64,000 bases of DNA from Filimonas zeae (lineage in GTDB: Bacteria; Bacteroidota; Bacteroidia; Chitinophagales; Chitinophagaceae): positions 310,001 through 374,000 of the forward strand of contig NZ_BMIB01000006.1 of NCBI RefSeq assembly GCF_014641615.1, read 5' to 3'. Shown here in pieces: positions 51,996 through 60,358 of this stretch; the first letter of the stretch is position 1, and the number at the start of each line of letters is the position of its first letter. The notes below the pieces were generated by a model, which had not been told where the DNA came from, ran no database searches, and saw only the letters and a list, made by a program, of their open reading frames with translations. The translations under genes and the position numbers were made by a program.

Positions 51996-52544
51996 TTAAT
52001 TCATTGTTACGTGGTAAATCCTGTCCTGTCCGCCTGCCTGGTTTTTCATTTTTCCGGTTTCAAAGCAGGCCATTGCTGTTTGGGCAGCGTATTTCTTCCG
52101 CTCTTTCTCCGGTAAAAAATCTTTGTCCAGTATCAGCAGCTGCTGCTCACCCTGTAACGTGGTGTCTTTCACCTGAATAAAATGAAAAGTATAGTTGGCA
52201 CCTTTTATATGCGCATCGTTCTGCACAGCAGCAGCGGTAAAGTCTGCCTTTACCTGCATAGCCGCCACAGAAAAACCGGCGTCGGTTACCGCATCTTTTA
52301 AAGCGTCCAGACTCACCGCTTCTCCGGGTTTAAACGTAAGGTCGTAACCCGAATTCTCAATATCGGCATCTACAGATTTCACAAACGGCACTTTTTCCAG
52401 TGCTTTAAAAATAGCCTTGCTGCACATACTACAGGTAAGGCCGCTGGCTTTTACAGATACCGATTTAATTTCCTGGGCAGTTCCGGAAACGGAAACAGCC
52501 AGTACAAACACACCTATTATCGCGATTAACTTTTTCATACTCAT
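51996..52544 (-). CDS. Exported HMA (heavy-metal-associated) domain protein
   Basis: A 182-residue periplasmic protein with signal peptide (ending SGTAQ, about residue 24). Residues about 27-95 form a ferredoxin-like HMA domain with the metal motif LTCSMCSKAIF (Cys38, Cys41). The rest (about 100-182) is a second small domain without obvious motif and ends in a Met-rich, His-containing segment. It probably binds Cu(I) or a related ion. It follows the other HMA gene by 17 nt. The start could instead be two codons later (52538). Confidence 0.85.
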   Translation of the reverse strand: MSMKKLIAIIGVFVLAVSVSGTAQEIKSVSVKASGLTCSMCSKAIFKALEKVPFVKSVDADIENSGYDLTFKPGEAVSLDALKDAVTDAGFSVAAMQVKADFTAAAVQNDAHIKGANYTFHFIQVKDTTLQGEQQLLILDKDFLPEKERKKYAAQTAMACFETGKMKNQAGGQDRIYHVTMN

Positions 52545-52561
52545 TTTTTATACATAGTCAA

Positions 52562-52897
52562 TTAAGGAACTCTCTCATACTGGCAGCACTCTTCCAACGC
52601 CTTGTAGGCTTTCTCAGATGCTTTAAACTTTTCGGTGTCGTAACCGGCGGCCGCAATTTTCTTCTGAACAGAGTCAGTATTCACTTTAGCTGCATCGTAG
52701 CTCAGCGTTAGTACATGTGTTTCTTTATTCCATTCTGCTTTGGAAACGCCAGGTTGTTTGGCAGCAGTTTCAATATTCTTTTTACACATACCGCAGCTGC
52801 CGTTTACTTTAATAGTGGCAGTTTTAATTTCCTGTGCAAACAGGGTAACAGACAGTAATGCACTGGCAGCTACCAATAATGTTTTGATAGATTTCAT
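52562..52897 (-). CDS. Exported small HMA domain protein
   Basis: A 111-residue protein with a signal peptide (about 1-21, ending TLFAQ) and one HMA domain carrying NGSCGMCKKNIE (Cys35, Cys38). A second Cys pair near the C-terminus (EECCQYE) could add metal-binding capacity. It is likely a periplasmic copper-binding chaperone. It is encoded between the other HMA protein and the HYC_CC_PP gene. Confidence 0.87.
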   Translation of the reverse strand: MKSIKTLLVAASALLSVTLFAQEIKTATIKVNGSCGMCKKNIETAAKQPGVSKAEWNKETHVLTLSYDAAKVNTDSVQKKIAAAGYDTEKFKASEKAYKALEECCQYERVP

Positions 52898-53008
52898 ACA
52901 ATTTGTTTGAGTATAGTGATAGGGAATAACGTGTATCGGGCCTCAGTACGGCACAACACAAACTGACCATGTACAGAAGCACTATGGTCTATGCATAAAA
53001 AATGAGTA

Positions 53009-53404
53009 TTAAATAAGGAACACGCAGTGGCGTATAAACAGCGGTATTTCACCCGGGTAGGGTGGACCGTGTGAGTAGGCATGTAATACCGGAGTAACTA
53101 CTGCTTCCGGAGCGGTTACCGGATAAACAGGTGCCGGTAGTGAAATGGCAGGTGCCTGCAACAATTGTATGTAGGCCGAAACCATATGGTCATCACCCAG
53201 CTTCACCAGTTTGTGCTCATCTTTACAACACTTGCTTTTGGGTGCAGCGGTTTTTTCCATGCCGCACTTTCCGCATTTGTTGCTCTGCTTTTCTACCAGA
53301 CTTACCCCCAGCAGCTTGCCCATGCAGTAGTGCATGTGCAAAGTAGCGCCGGACGAAACGCCCAGGTACAAAACAGCTAATATGGCTACAAATAGCTTCT
53401 TCAT
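53009..53404 (-). CDS. HYC_CC_PP family Cys-rich exported protein
   Basis: A 131-residue protein with signal peptide (about 1-20). The name-giving features are present: HYC (residues 25-27), CGKC (44-47) and CC (59-60), then a Pro-rich tail (LPAPVYPVTAPEAVV). The Cys, His and Met content fits copper or other metal binding. It lies in front of two HMA genes in the same direction. The start at 53404 (MKKLFVAIL) is preferred over 53422 because it begins a normal signal peptide. Confidence 0.85.
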   Translation of the reverse strand: MKKLFVAILAVLYLGVSSGATLHMHYCMGKLLGVSLVEKQSNKCGKCGMEKTAAPKSKCCKDEHKLVKLGDDHMVSAYIQLLQAPAISLPAPVYPVTAPEAVVTPVLHAYSHGPPYPGEIPLFIRHCVFLI

Positions 53405-53419
53405 GGAGAAATGATGTAT

Positions 53420-53427
53420 CAAAAATA
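53420..53427 (-). promoter_or_regulatory. Candidate -7 promoter box (TATTTTTG) for the HYC_CC_PP/HMA cluster
   Basis: An exact TAnnTTTG match on the minus strand, ending about 16 nt before the chosen start codon. It would drive the metal-handling genes and, perhaps, the acetyltransferase. It also argues for the 53404 start rather than the one at 53422. Confidence 0.45.
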
Positions 53428-53497
53428 GGAAGGATTTCCGGTACGCGATTTACAAAGTTTTCTAAAAATGTAACAGAATTCCTTCCTGCTGTGCTGG

Positions 53498-54205
53498 TTA
53501 TGCACAATCGCCGCCAGGTTCACAAGCGTTTGCCCCGTTTACCTGTATCAACGCTTCAGCTTGTTGCTCCTTCCATTCGCCAAACGATTTTTCCAGTGTC
53601 TGCAGAAAAACCCCCACTTCCTGCGCTCCGGATACAGCATATCGCCTGTTCATCACAAAAAACGGTACTCCGGTTACGCCTATCGCTTTGGCTTCCACTA
53701 CGTCCAGTTGTACCTGGCTGGCATAGGTATGCTGTTTCAATACATCCGGTATAGCGGCGGCATCCAGGCCGGCTTCTGCTCCCAGTTCAATCAGCGTATC
53801 AAAGTCAGCCACATTTCTGCCCTCTATAAAATAGGCACGAAACAGAATTTCTTCCATTTCATCACCCTTACCAGCAGCTTTAGCCATTTGTATCAGGCGG
53901 TGGGCATGGTAGGTATTGGCCAGTACGGTTTTATCCATGTGATATTCCAGCCCGTCTCCGGCAGCCATCTGCGTTACATGTGCCTGAATTTCACGCACTT
54001 TTTCTACCGGCCAGCCTTTTGTTTTGCTCAGATATTCTTCCAGATTGGCATATGCACCATCTTTCAGGTCAGGGTTCAGCTGAAAGCTGCGCCATTCTAC
54101 CTGCAAATCCGCCGCACCCGGAAACTGAGCCAGTGCTGCTTCAAACCTTCTCTTTCCTATATAACAAAACGGACAAGCTACGTCCGACCATATCTCCACT
54201 TTCAT
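53498..54205 (-). CDS. DsbA family oxidoreductase (FrnE-like)
   Basis: A 235-residue protein with the thioredoxin-type active site WSDVACPFCYIGKRRF (Cys11, Cys14) directly at the N-terminus, without a signal peptide. The helical insert and GVTGVPFFVMNRRYAVSG (cis-Pro region) match the FrnE/2-hydroxychromene isomerase-like group of DsbA. It probably acts as a cytoplasmic disulfide oxidoreductase. A promoter box lies just upstream. Confidence 0.92.
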   Translation of the reverse strand: MKVEIWSDVACPFCYIGKRRFEAALAQFPGAADLQVEWRSFQLNPDLKDGAYANLEEYLSKTKGWPVEKVREIQAHVTQMAAGDGLEYHMDKTVLANTYHAHRLIQMAKAAGKGDEMEEILFRAYFIEGRNVADFDTLIELGAEAGLDAAAIPDVLKQHTYASQVQLDVVEAKAIGVTGVPFFVMNRRYAVSGAQEVGVFLQTLEKSFGEWKEQQAEALIQVNGANACEPGGDCA

Positions 54206-54228
54206 ACATCTGAAGTTTAACCAGTAAG

Positions 54229-54236
54229 CAAAGGTA
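54229..54236 (-). promoter_or_regulatory. Bacteroidota -7 promoter box (TACCTTTG) for the DsbA-like gene
   Basis: An exact TAnnTTTG match on the minus strand between the AsmA-like stop (54245) and the DsbA-like start (54205), leaving a leader of under 20 nt. No -33 motif is evident in the AsmA-like coding end. Confidence 0.5.
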
Positions 54237-54244
54237 GTATTTCT

Positions 54245-56710
54245 TTACGGGGGATCGTTTTTATGGGCTTTGCGGTACTTCTTAAACAAATCCAGCCCTA
54301 TTTTAATGTTACCCTTTAAGTCAGGCCGCGCCCGCAGGTGTATACTCGCACCCATTTTGGCATTTGCCCCTTTGTTACGGGGATTTTTCTCCTGAGCTGA
54401 AACAAAATTGTGCAGGGGTATCTGAATACTGATATCTGTATTTCCCCGCAGACTGTACAGCCCCTCTACATACAGGGTCATAATAGAAGAATGAATTTCC
54501 ATCCTCTTTATCTTAATCTCACTGTCTTTGATAATCAGGCTGTCTTTCAGTTCTGCAAACTGTACATGACTCAGATCTTTATCCCGGAATATGAAATTTT
54601 TGATGTTTTCCAGCGGCTCAAACTTTACCAGTTCTCCATCTTTCAGGGAGAAAAACACAAGGCCGTTCATGGTATTCCCAACAATGTCCCCCCGGTTATT
54701 CAGCATAAGGCGCAGATTGGCATGTGCCGACAACCGGCCGCGCAGGTTGGCAGAGGTAATACCGTGCTGACCAAAATTATCAAACGCATAAAAGGTCTTA
54801 CGCACATCTACATTGGTGAGTGTTATATCTGTACTGGCTTTGTGCGTATTATTAGCCAGTTGCTGTAAGTTACCCCGTAATTGCAAAGAACCCCCGCCAT
54901 GCTGAACACTCACATTCCGTATCTGCCAGTCGTTGCTGTTAAACACCACTTCACCGGTAAGCTGGGTAGCACTGAAATGATTGAGTTCAATAGTATCAGC
55001 TGCAATTTTTAAACGGAATTCACCTTTCTCCAGCAGATCATCAAACCGGCTGGCCGCCTGGGCCAGTTTACGTATGTTGCGGGTAGGTGCTTTACGGCGT
55101 TTGCCGCTATTGAACAGGCTGCGAAAATCGGCCAGGTTCAGATACCCGGTGCCTACCTCACAGTATAAGCTGGCTTTCTGTATGCCGGCATCTTCATATA
55201 ACGTACTCAGATTATTCCCTTCCAGCTTTACACGAAAATGGTTTCTACCCACACTGCATTCCATTCCCGTGGTATGAATTTCATCCGGTGAAAACTCCAG
55301 CTGCCCTTTACATTGCGAAAAAGTAAGGTCGCGGGGCTCGTAATGCACAGTACCATCGTTAATGAACAGATTGCCGCTCAGGTAACGGGTAATATCTGCA
55401 TTTATACCAATGGGGCCGTTGTAACGTAAATTCACCTCTGCTGTTCCCTGTAAAAAACGCAGGGTTTGTAAGCCTATCTTATTGTCAAGTGCAGACAGTG
55501 CACATTGGGAATTTACATCAAAAGCAAGCCGTGGTTGTTTCAGATTATCCAGCACTACCTGTTGCCCTTTAAACAGAGCGCCACCCCAGGCTGCGGAAAA
55601 ACTGGTAAGCATAATGCGGGAGTTTTCATCGTTCCGGGGTAAACCAGCCACCACTTCATTGGTGAAATAAGCCAGAAAATCGCAGGATTCAAATCTGGCC
55701 AGCGGTGTAACCAGTATATTGTCTTTTATCTCTGCCCGCACCTGTACATGCGGTGTCTGTCGCGGACCCAACGAACCTTCCAGCCTTGCGGTAAGATGCA
55801 GGGGTCTATCCAGCCCCACAATTCCCAGCTTCTGTTGTATATGCTGGGTTAACAGAGAAGCGGCTTTCTGGTAAGCAATCTTCCGGGTGTTAATATCCAG
55901 CGCAAAACGGGCACTACTGCTGTCGCCAAACACAAATTCCCCTTTCAGCATAAAAGGATGTCCGTCTATCTTCACATCTGTCTGGGGAAAAGACAATGTT
56001 TTCTGCGCTACATTATAAGTCATTTTCCAACGGCCGCTTAACGGTTTATCTGCCAGATAGCTTCCTTTTTCCAGATTAAAACCCAGCCCTTTTACCACCA
56101 CGTTTTCCCGCACGTCCAGTAAAACCAGCGAATCTTTCTTTCTGATACGGGCGTCCAGCTTTTTAAAATACACCTCAAACCGCTTATGCTTTTGCAGGTT
56201 CTCTGCTATGGCATCAACCTCCTCCAGTTCAATCTCGCGAATTATAATCTGCTTTTTCTCTGTTTTCGCAGAAGAAGTTCCCGGTTTTACACTCAGCAGG
56301 TAGGTATTGGTATAGCCGGAGGAATCTGTAAAAAGATGCACTTTGCCTTTGTACAACCGCACATAACGCACCAATACATTTTTGCGCAAAACAGAAAGCA
56401 CGGGAATACGGGTAGATACCTCCTGAATGTTTGCCAGTGGCCGGTGATATTGGGAATCTGTTATGGTAACCTTTTGCAGCGAAACGTTTATCTGCGGAAA
56501 ATGCGCCCAGGCATTTACTTCTAAATCCTGAATATGCACATCTCCCTTCAGGGTTTTACTCAACTGCTGATTAATATTCTGTAGTAATTCACTTTTATGG
56601 GAAGAGATATAGATCTGCGCAATAACAATAGCTATCGTAACCAACGCTATCAACGCCAGTAATACCATGGCGCTTATTCTCACTGCCTTATGCCTGATCC
56701 ATTCTTTCAT
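54245..56710 (-). CDS. AsmA-like family protein
   Basis: An 821-residue protein with one N-terminal membrane helix (about residues 9-32) followed by a long periplasmic, beta-rich body. YFKKLDARIRKKDSLVLLDV and the later GELVKFEPLENIKNFIFRDKD match the AsmA N- and C-terminal regions. AsmA-like proteins span the envelope and are implicated in lipid transport or outer-membrane homeostasis. The start at 56710 (MKEWIRHK) is chosen; the ATG at 56725 would add five residues and lies only 7 nt from the parA stop. Confidence 0.9.
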   Translation of the reverse strand: MKEWIRHKAVRISAMVLLALIALVTIAIVIAQIYISSHKSELLQNINQQLSKTLKGDVHIQDLEVNAWAHFPQINVSLQKVTITDSQYHRPLANIQEVSTRIPVLSVLRKNVLVRYVRLYKGKVHLFTDSSGYTNTYLLSVKPGTSSAKTEKKQIIIREIELEEVDAIAENLQKHKRFEVYFKKLDARIRKKDSLVLLDVRENVVVKGLGFNLEKGSYLADKPLSGRWKMTYNVAQKTLSFPQTDVKIDGHPFMLKGEFVFGDSSSARFALDINTRKIAYQKAASLLTQHIQQKLGIVGLDRPLHLTARLEGSLGPRQTPHVQVRAEIKDNILVTPLARFESCDFLAYFTNEVVAGLPRNDENSRIMLTSFSAAWGGALFKGQQVVLDNLKQPRLAFDVNSQCALSALDNKIGLQTLRFLQGTAEVNLRYNGPIGINADITRYLSGNLFINDGTVHYEPRDLTFSQCKGQLEFSPDEIHTTGMECSVGRNHFRVKLEGNNLSTLYEDAGIQKASLYCEVGTGYLNLADFRSLFNSGKRRKAPTRNIRKLAQAASRFDDLLEKGEFRLKIAADTIELNHFSATQLTGEVVFNSNDWQIRNVSVQHGGGSLQLRGNLQQLANNTHKASTDITLTNVDVRKTFYAFDNFGQHGITSANLRGRLSAHANLRLMLNNRGDIVGNTMNGLVFFSLKDGELVKFEPLENIKNFIFRDKDLSHVQFAELKDSLIIKDSEIKIKRMEIHSSIMTLYVEGLYSLRGNTDISIQIPLHNFVSAQEKNPRNKGANAKMGASIHLRARPDLKGNIKIGLDLFKKYRKAHKNDPP

Positions 56711-56731
56711 AGGGGTGTTTAACAAACATAT

Positions 56732-57469
56732 TTAGGGTAGTATCTTTTTAATTTCATGCCAAAGATCGCGATAGCATTGCGCGGCATAACTGCTGTTGGC
56801 AAATTCAAAAAGCGGCAGGTGGTTTACGCCCATCTTTTCAATATCACTCAGGTAGGGGATATAGCTTTTCAGAAACACTTTATCCCGGTAAAACTGCTGC
56901 ATAATCTCATGATGCAGATTTTTACGATGGTCTACCATGCTGAAAAAGCATTTCACCTTGTCTGCTTCCAGGCCGTGTTCCTGAAAATAAGCTACTACCG
57001 TATCATACGAGCGCATGGACAGGGTAGTGGGAATATTGGGCATCAGCACCACATCCGTAGCCTGAAAAATATTATCATGAATAAGGGAAATTCCGGGTGG
57101 GCAATCCAGCAAAACAATATCGTAACCTTTCAACGTAGCCAGCAGAGACTTTAGTTTTTTCTTGCTCTGCTTCATATCGTCCAACACCACATCTGCATGC
57201 CGGGCAGAAAGGTCTGCGGGTATTACCCACAGATTGTTGTAAGAGGTTCCTACTGCGGCATCTTCCAGCAAAAGCTCTTCCGTCAGTATTTTTTTGCTGG
57301 TGTTTTTGTGTGTTGACTCAACATCAAAGTAAAAAGAAGAAGAGCCCTGCGGGTCCAGGTCCCATAACAGTGTTTTCCATCCTTCTGCTGCTGCCAGATA
57401 AGCCAGGTTAACAGCACCCGCAGTTTTTCCCACTCCACCTTTCAGGTTGTACAAGGCCAGTGAAGTCAT
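56732..57469 (-). CDS. ParA family ATPase (orphan)
   Basis: A 245-residue deviant Walker ATPase: KGGVGKT at residues 10-16, LLWDLDPQGSSSFYF, and IVLLDCPPGISL for Walker B. No ParB or parS-like sequence lies nearby, so it is not a standard partition pair. Orphan ParA proteins can position protein complexes in the cell. It is read in the same direction as uvrB (28-nt gap) and the AsmA-like gene. Confidence 0.88.
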   Translation of the reverse strand: MTSLALYNLKGGVGKTAGAVNLAYLAAAEGWKTLLWDLDPQGSSSFYFDVESTHKNTSKKILTEELLLEDAAVGTSYNNLWVIPADLSARHADVVLDDMKQSKKKLKSLLATLKGYDIVLLDCPPGISLIHDNIFQATDVVLMPNIPTTLSMRSYDTVVAYFQEHGLEADKVKCFFSMVDHRKNLHHEIMQQFYRDKVFLKSYIPYLSDIEKMGVNHLPLFEFANSSYAAQCYRDLWHEIKKILP

Positions 57470-57497
57470 ACCGAAAAGTTTTATAGCGGAATTTACA

Positions 57498-59540
57498 CTA
57501 TTTTTTCATCGCTTCCAGCTCTTTCTGTAAACGGAACATCTCATCCCGCAGTCGCGCAGCCTCTATAAAGTCCAGGTCCCTCGCGGCTTTTTCCATTTCC
57601 TTCTTCACTTTGGTAATGCCTTTCTCCATCTGCGGAATGGTTTTATACACTTCCTGCTCTTCGGCAGCCATGTTCTGTACCAGGCCCTCATCAGGCTGAA
57701 TAGCGTATTTATCTTTTACATCGTACCCTTTAATATCCAGTACCGATGTTTGTTTCATAATCTGCTCTATAGATTTCTTCACCGTTCTGGGGGTAATACC
57801 ATGCAGGGTGTTAAACGCCATCTGCTTCTCACGTCTGCGGCTGGTTTCATCTATAGTACGCTGCATGCTCTCTGTCATGTTATCTGCATAGAAAATTACC
57901 AGACCATCTGCGTTACGGGCCGCGCGCCCTGCTGTTTGCGTAAGCGAGCGCTCGTTACGTAAAAATCCTTCTTTATCAGCATCCAGTATAGCTACCAGCG
58001 ATACTTCAGGCAAATCCAGGCCTTCCCTCAACAGGTTTACACCTACAAGTACATCAATTTCCCCCAAACGTAACTGGCGCAATATCTCTACCCGCTCCAG
58101 AGTATCCACATCACTGTGAATGTATTTGGATTTGATATTGATACGCTGCAGGTATTTATCCATTTCCTCAGCCATGCGTTTGGTAAGGGTAGTTACCAAT
58201 ACACGGTCACCTTTCTTAACCCGCAGGTCTATTTCATTCAGCAGGTCATCAATCTGGTTAATACTGGGGCGTATTTCTATGGGCGGGTCCAGCAGGCCGG
58301 TAGGGCGTACAACCTGTTCCACCACAATACCACCGGTTTGCTCCAGTTCAAAATCGCCCGGTGTGGCACTTACATAAATGGTCTGGCCTGTCATGCTCTG
58401 AAATTCATGAAAGTTCAGCGGGCGGTTATCCAGCGCACTGGGTAACCTGAAACCGTAATCTACCAGCACCAGTTTGCGGCTGCGGTCACCACCGTACATA
58501 CCCGCTATCTGCGGAATGGTCTGGTGGCTCTCATCTATCACACACAAAAAGTCTTTCGGAAAATAGTCTAATAAACAGAAAGGGCGTGTTCCGGGATGAC
58601 GACGATCGAAAAAGCGGGAGTAGTTTTCAATACCATTACAGTAGCCCAGTTCCCGTATCATTTCCAGATCGTATTCCACACGTTCTTTCAATCGCTGCGC
58701 CTCAATCAGTTTGCCGGAAGCTTTGTAGTACTCTACCTGCGCCGCCATTTCATCCTGTATCTCATACAATATCTGCTGCTGCATATCCTTCGGCGCCAGG
58801 TACAGGTTGGCCGGAAAGATGGCGGCATTTTCTACCGTGCCTATACGCTTGGTAGTTTGTACATCTATGCTCTCTATTTCTTCAATTTCATCTCCAAAAA
58901 AAGTAATCCGGTATCCGTAATCGTTATAAGGCAGGTTAATATCTACCGTATCGCCCTTCACGCGAAACGTTCCTCTTTTAAATTCCACCTGCGTACGGCT
59001 GTACAGGCTGTTTACCAGACTATGCAAAAAAGCCTGGCGGCTGATGATCTGCCCTTTATGTATGCGTATTATACCATTCTCAAATTCGGTAGGGTTACCC
59101 ATACCATATATACAACTTACACTGGCTACCACAATAATATCGCGGCGGCCGGTAAGTAATTCACTGGTAGCCTGCAAACGCAGCTTATCCAGCTCTTCAT
59201 TAATACTCAGGTCTTTTTCTATGTACGTATCACTTACCGGCATGTATGCTTCCGGCTGATAGTAATCGTAATAGCTTACGAAGTAGCCAACGGCATTCTC
59301 CGGAAAAAACTGTTTAAACTCCCCGTACAGCTGCGCTACCAGGGTTTTGTTATGGGTAAGTACCAGGGTAGGGCGCTGTACATTGGCAATTACATTGGCA
59401 ATGGTAAACGTTTTACCCGATCCGGTAACACCCAGTAAAGTCTGTTGCATATCACCGTTCTGCAAACCTTCGGTCAGTTGCGCAATTGCAGAAGGCTGAT
59501 CTCCTCCCGGAGAATATGGTGCGTGTAGTTTGAAAGGCAT
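57498..59540 (-). CDS. uvrB: Excinuclease ABC subunit B
   Basis: A 680-residue DNA repair helicase-like protein that verifies damage and recruits UvrC. Motifs are LLGVTGSGKTFTIANV (Walker A), SYYDYYQPEAYMP (the damage-probing beta hairpin region), LCVIDESHQTIPQ (DEAD-type box), VLVGVNLLREGLDLPEV and QTAGRAARN. The C-terminus has a UVR motif (EKAARDLDFIEAARLRDEMF), which binds UvrC. Its length is normal. It heads the uvrB-parA-asmA row. Confidence 0.96.
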   Translation of the reverse strand: MPFKLHAPYSPGGDQPSAIAQLTEGLQNGDMQQTLLGVTGSGKTFTIANVIANVQRPTLVLTHNKTLVAQLYGEFKQFFPENAVGYFVSYYDYYQPEAYMPVSDTYIEKDLSINEELDKLRLQATSELLTGRRDIIVVASVSCIYGMGNPTEFENGIIRIHKGQIISRQAFLHSLVNSLYSRTQVEFKRGTFRVKGDTVDINLPYNDYGYRITFFGDEIEEIESIDVQTTKRIGTVENAAIFPANLYLAPKDMQQQILYEIQDEMAAQVEYYKASGKLIEAQRLKERVEYDLEMIRELGYCNGIENYSRFFDRRHPGTRPFCLLDYFPKDFLCVIDESHQTIPQIAGMYGGDRSRKLVLVDYGFRLPSALDNRPLNFHEFQSMTGQTIYVSATPGDFELEQTGGIVVEQVVRPTGLLDPPIEIRPSINQIDDLLNEIDLRVKKGDRVLVTTLTKRMAEEMDKYLQRINIKSKYIHSDVDTLERVEILRQLRLGEIDVLVGVNLLREGLDLPEVSLVAILDADKEGFLRNERSLTQTAGRAARNADGLVIFYADNMTESMQRTIDETSRRREKQMAFNTLHGITPRTVKKSIEQIMKQTSVLDIKGYDVKDKYAIQPDEGLVQNMAAEEQEVYKTIPQMEKGITKVKKEMEKAARDLDFIEAARLRDEMFRLQKELEAMKK

Positions 59541-59662
59541 ATTTATTGGTACAGCAAGTTACGCAATAAGCTGCTTGCGGGAATGTTAAAAGGTTCTTCT
59601 ATTGATAACACGGTATGTAGCAGAATGTTGTAATTTTAAAACAAGCATACAATACTATAGAC

Positions 59663-60358
59663 ATGTTTTCCCAGGAAGAAATTAAAAAAAGAACCGGCGC
59701 CTATGCCGCAGATTATGTGGAGCAGGGTATGACCATCGGGCTCGGAACCGGAAGCACCGTTTACTGGCTGCTACAGGAACTGGGAAAGCGTGTGCAAAGC
59801 GGATTACATTTCCGTGCCGTACCCACTTCCCGGCAAACGCAAACCCTGGCTACCGAACTGGGTATACCACTGGCCGATCTGAACAACGTAGATCAACTGG
59901 CACTTACACTGGATGGAGCTGATGAAATAGCCCCCGGCCTGCAACTGATTAAAGGCGGAGGCGGTGCGTTGTTACAGGAAAAGATAGTAGCTGCAGCATC
60001 CAAACAGCTGATAATTATTGCCGATGAAAACAAGGTGGTAAACACCCTCGGCAAGTTTCCTTTACCGGTAGAAGTAATTCCGTTTGGATGGAAACAGGTA
60101 CAAAAGAAAGTAATGCAGCAGTTGGGCTGTCAGCTGGTGGAACTGAGGGAAAAGAACGGGGGTACGTTTGTATCAGATCATGGCCATTACATTCTGGACT
60201 GCCATTTCGGTCAGATATCTGATCCCGCAGAACTAAATGAGGCACTGCACCTGATACCCGGTGTGGTAGAAACCGGCCTCTTTGTTTCTATGGCAGATAT
60301 AGCAGTAGTGGGTTATGCCGACGGACGGATAACCACCACTACCAGCACCACCTCATAA
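59663..60358 (+). CDS. rpiA: Ribose-5-phosphate isomerase A
   Basis: A 231-residue enzyme that interconverts ribose-5-phosphate and ribulose-5-phosphate. GLGTGSTVYWLLQEL, LTLDGADEIAPGLQLIKGGG and GALLQEKIVAAAS are the phosphate- and catalytic-site motifs of RpiA. It is transcribed divergently from uvrB. Its stop codon touches that of the convergent M28 peptidase gene with no base between. Confidence 0.94.
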   Translation: MFSQEEIKKRTGAYAADYVEQGMTIGLGTGSTVYWLLQELGKRVQSGLHFRAVPTSRQTQTLATELGIPLADLNNVDQLALTLDGADEIAPGLQLIKGGGGALLQEKIVAAASKQLIIIADENKVVNTLGKFPLPVEVIPFGWKQVQKKVMQQLGCQLVELREKNGGTFVSDHGHYILDCHFGQISDPAELNEALHLIPGVVETGLFVSMADIAVVGYADGRITTTTSTTS

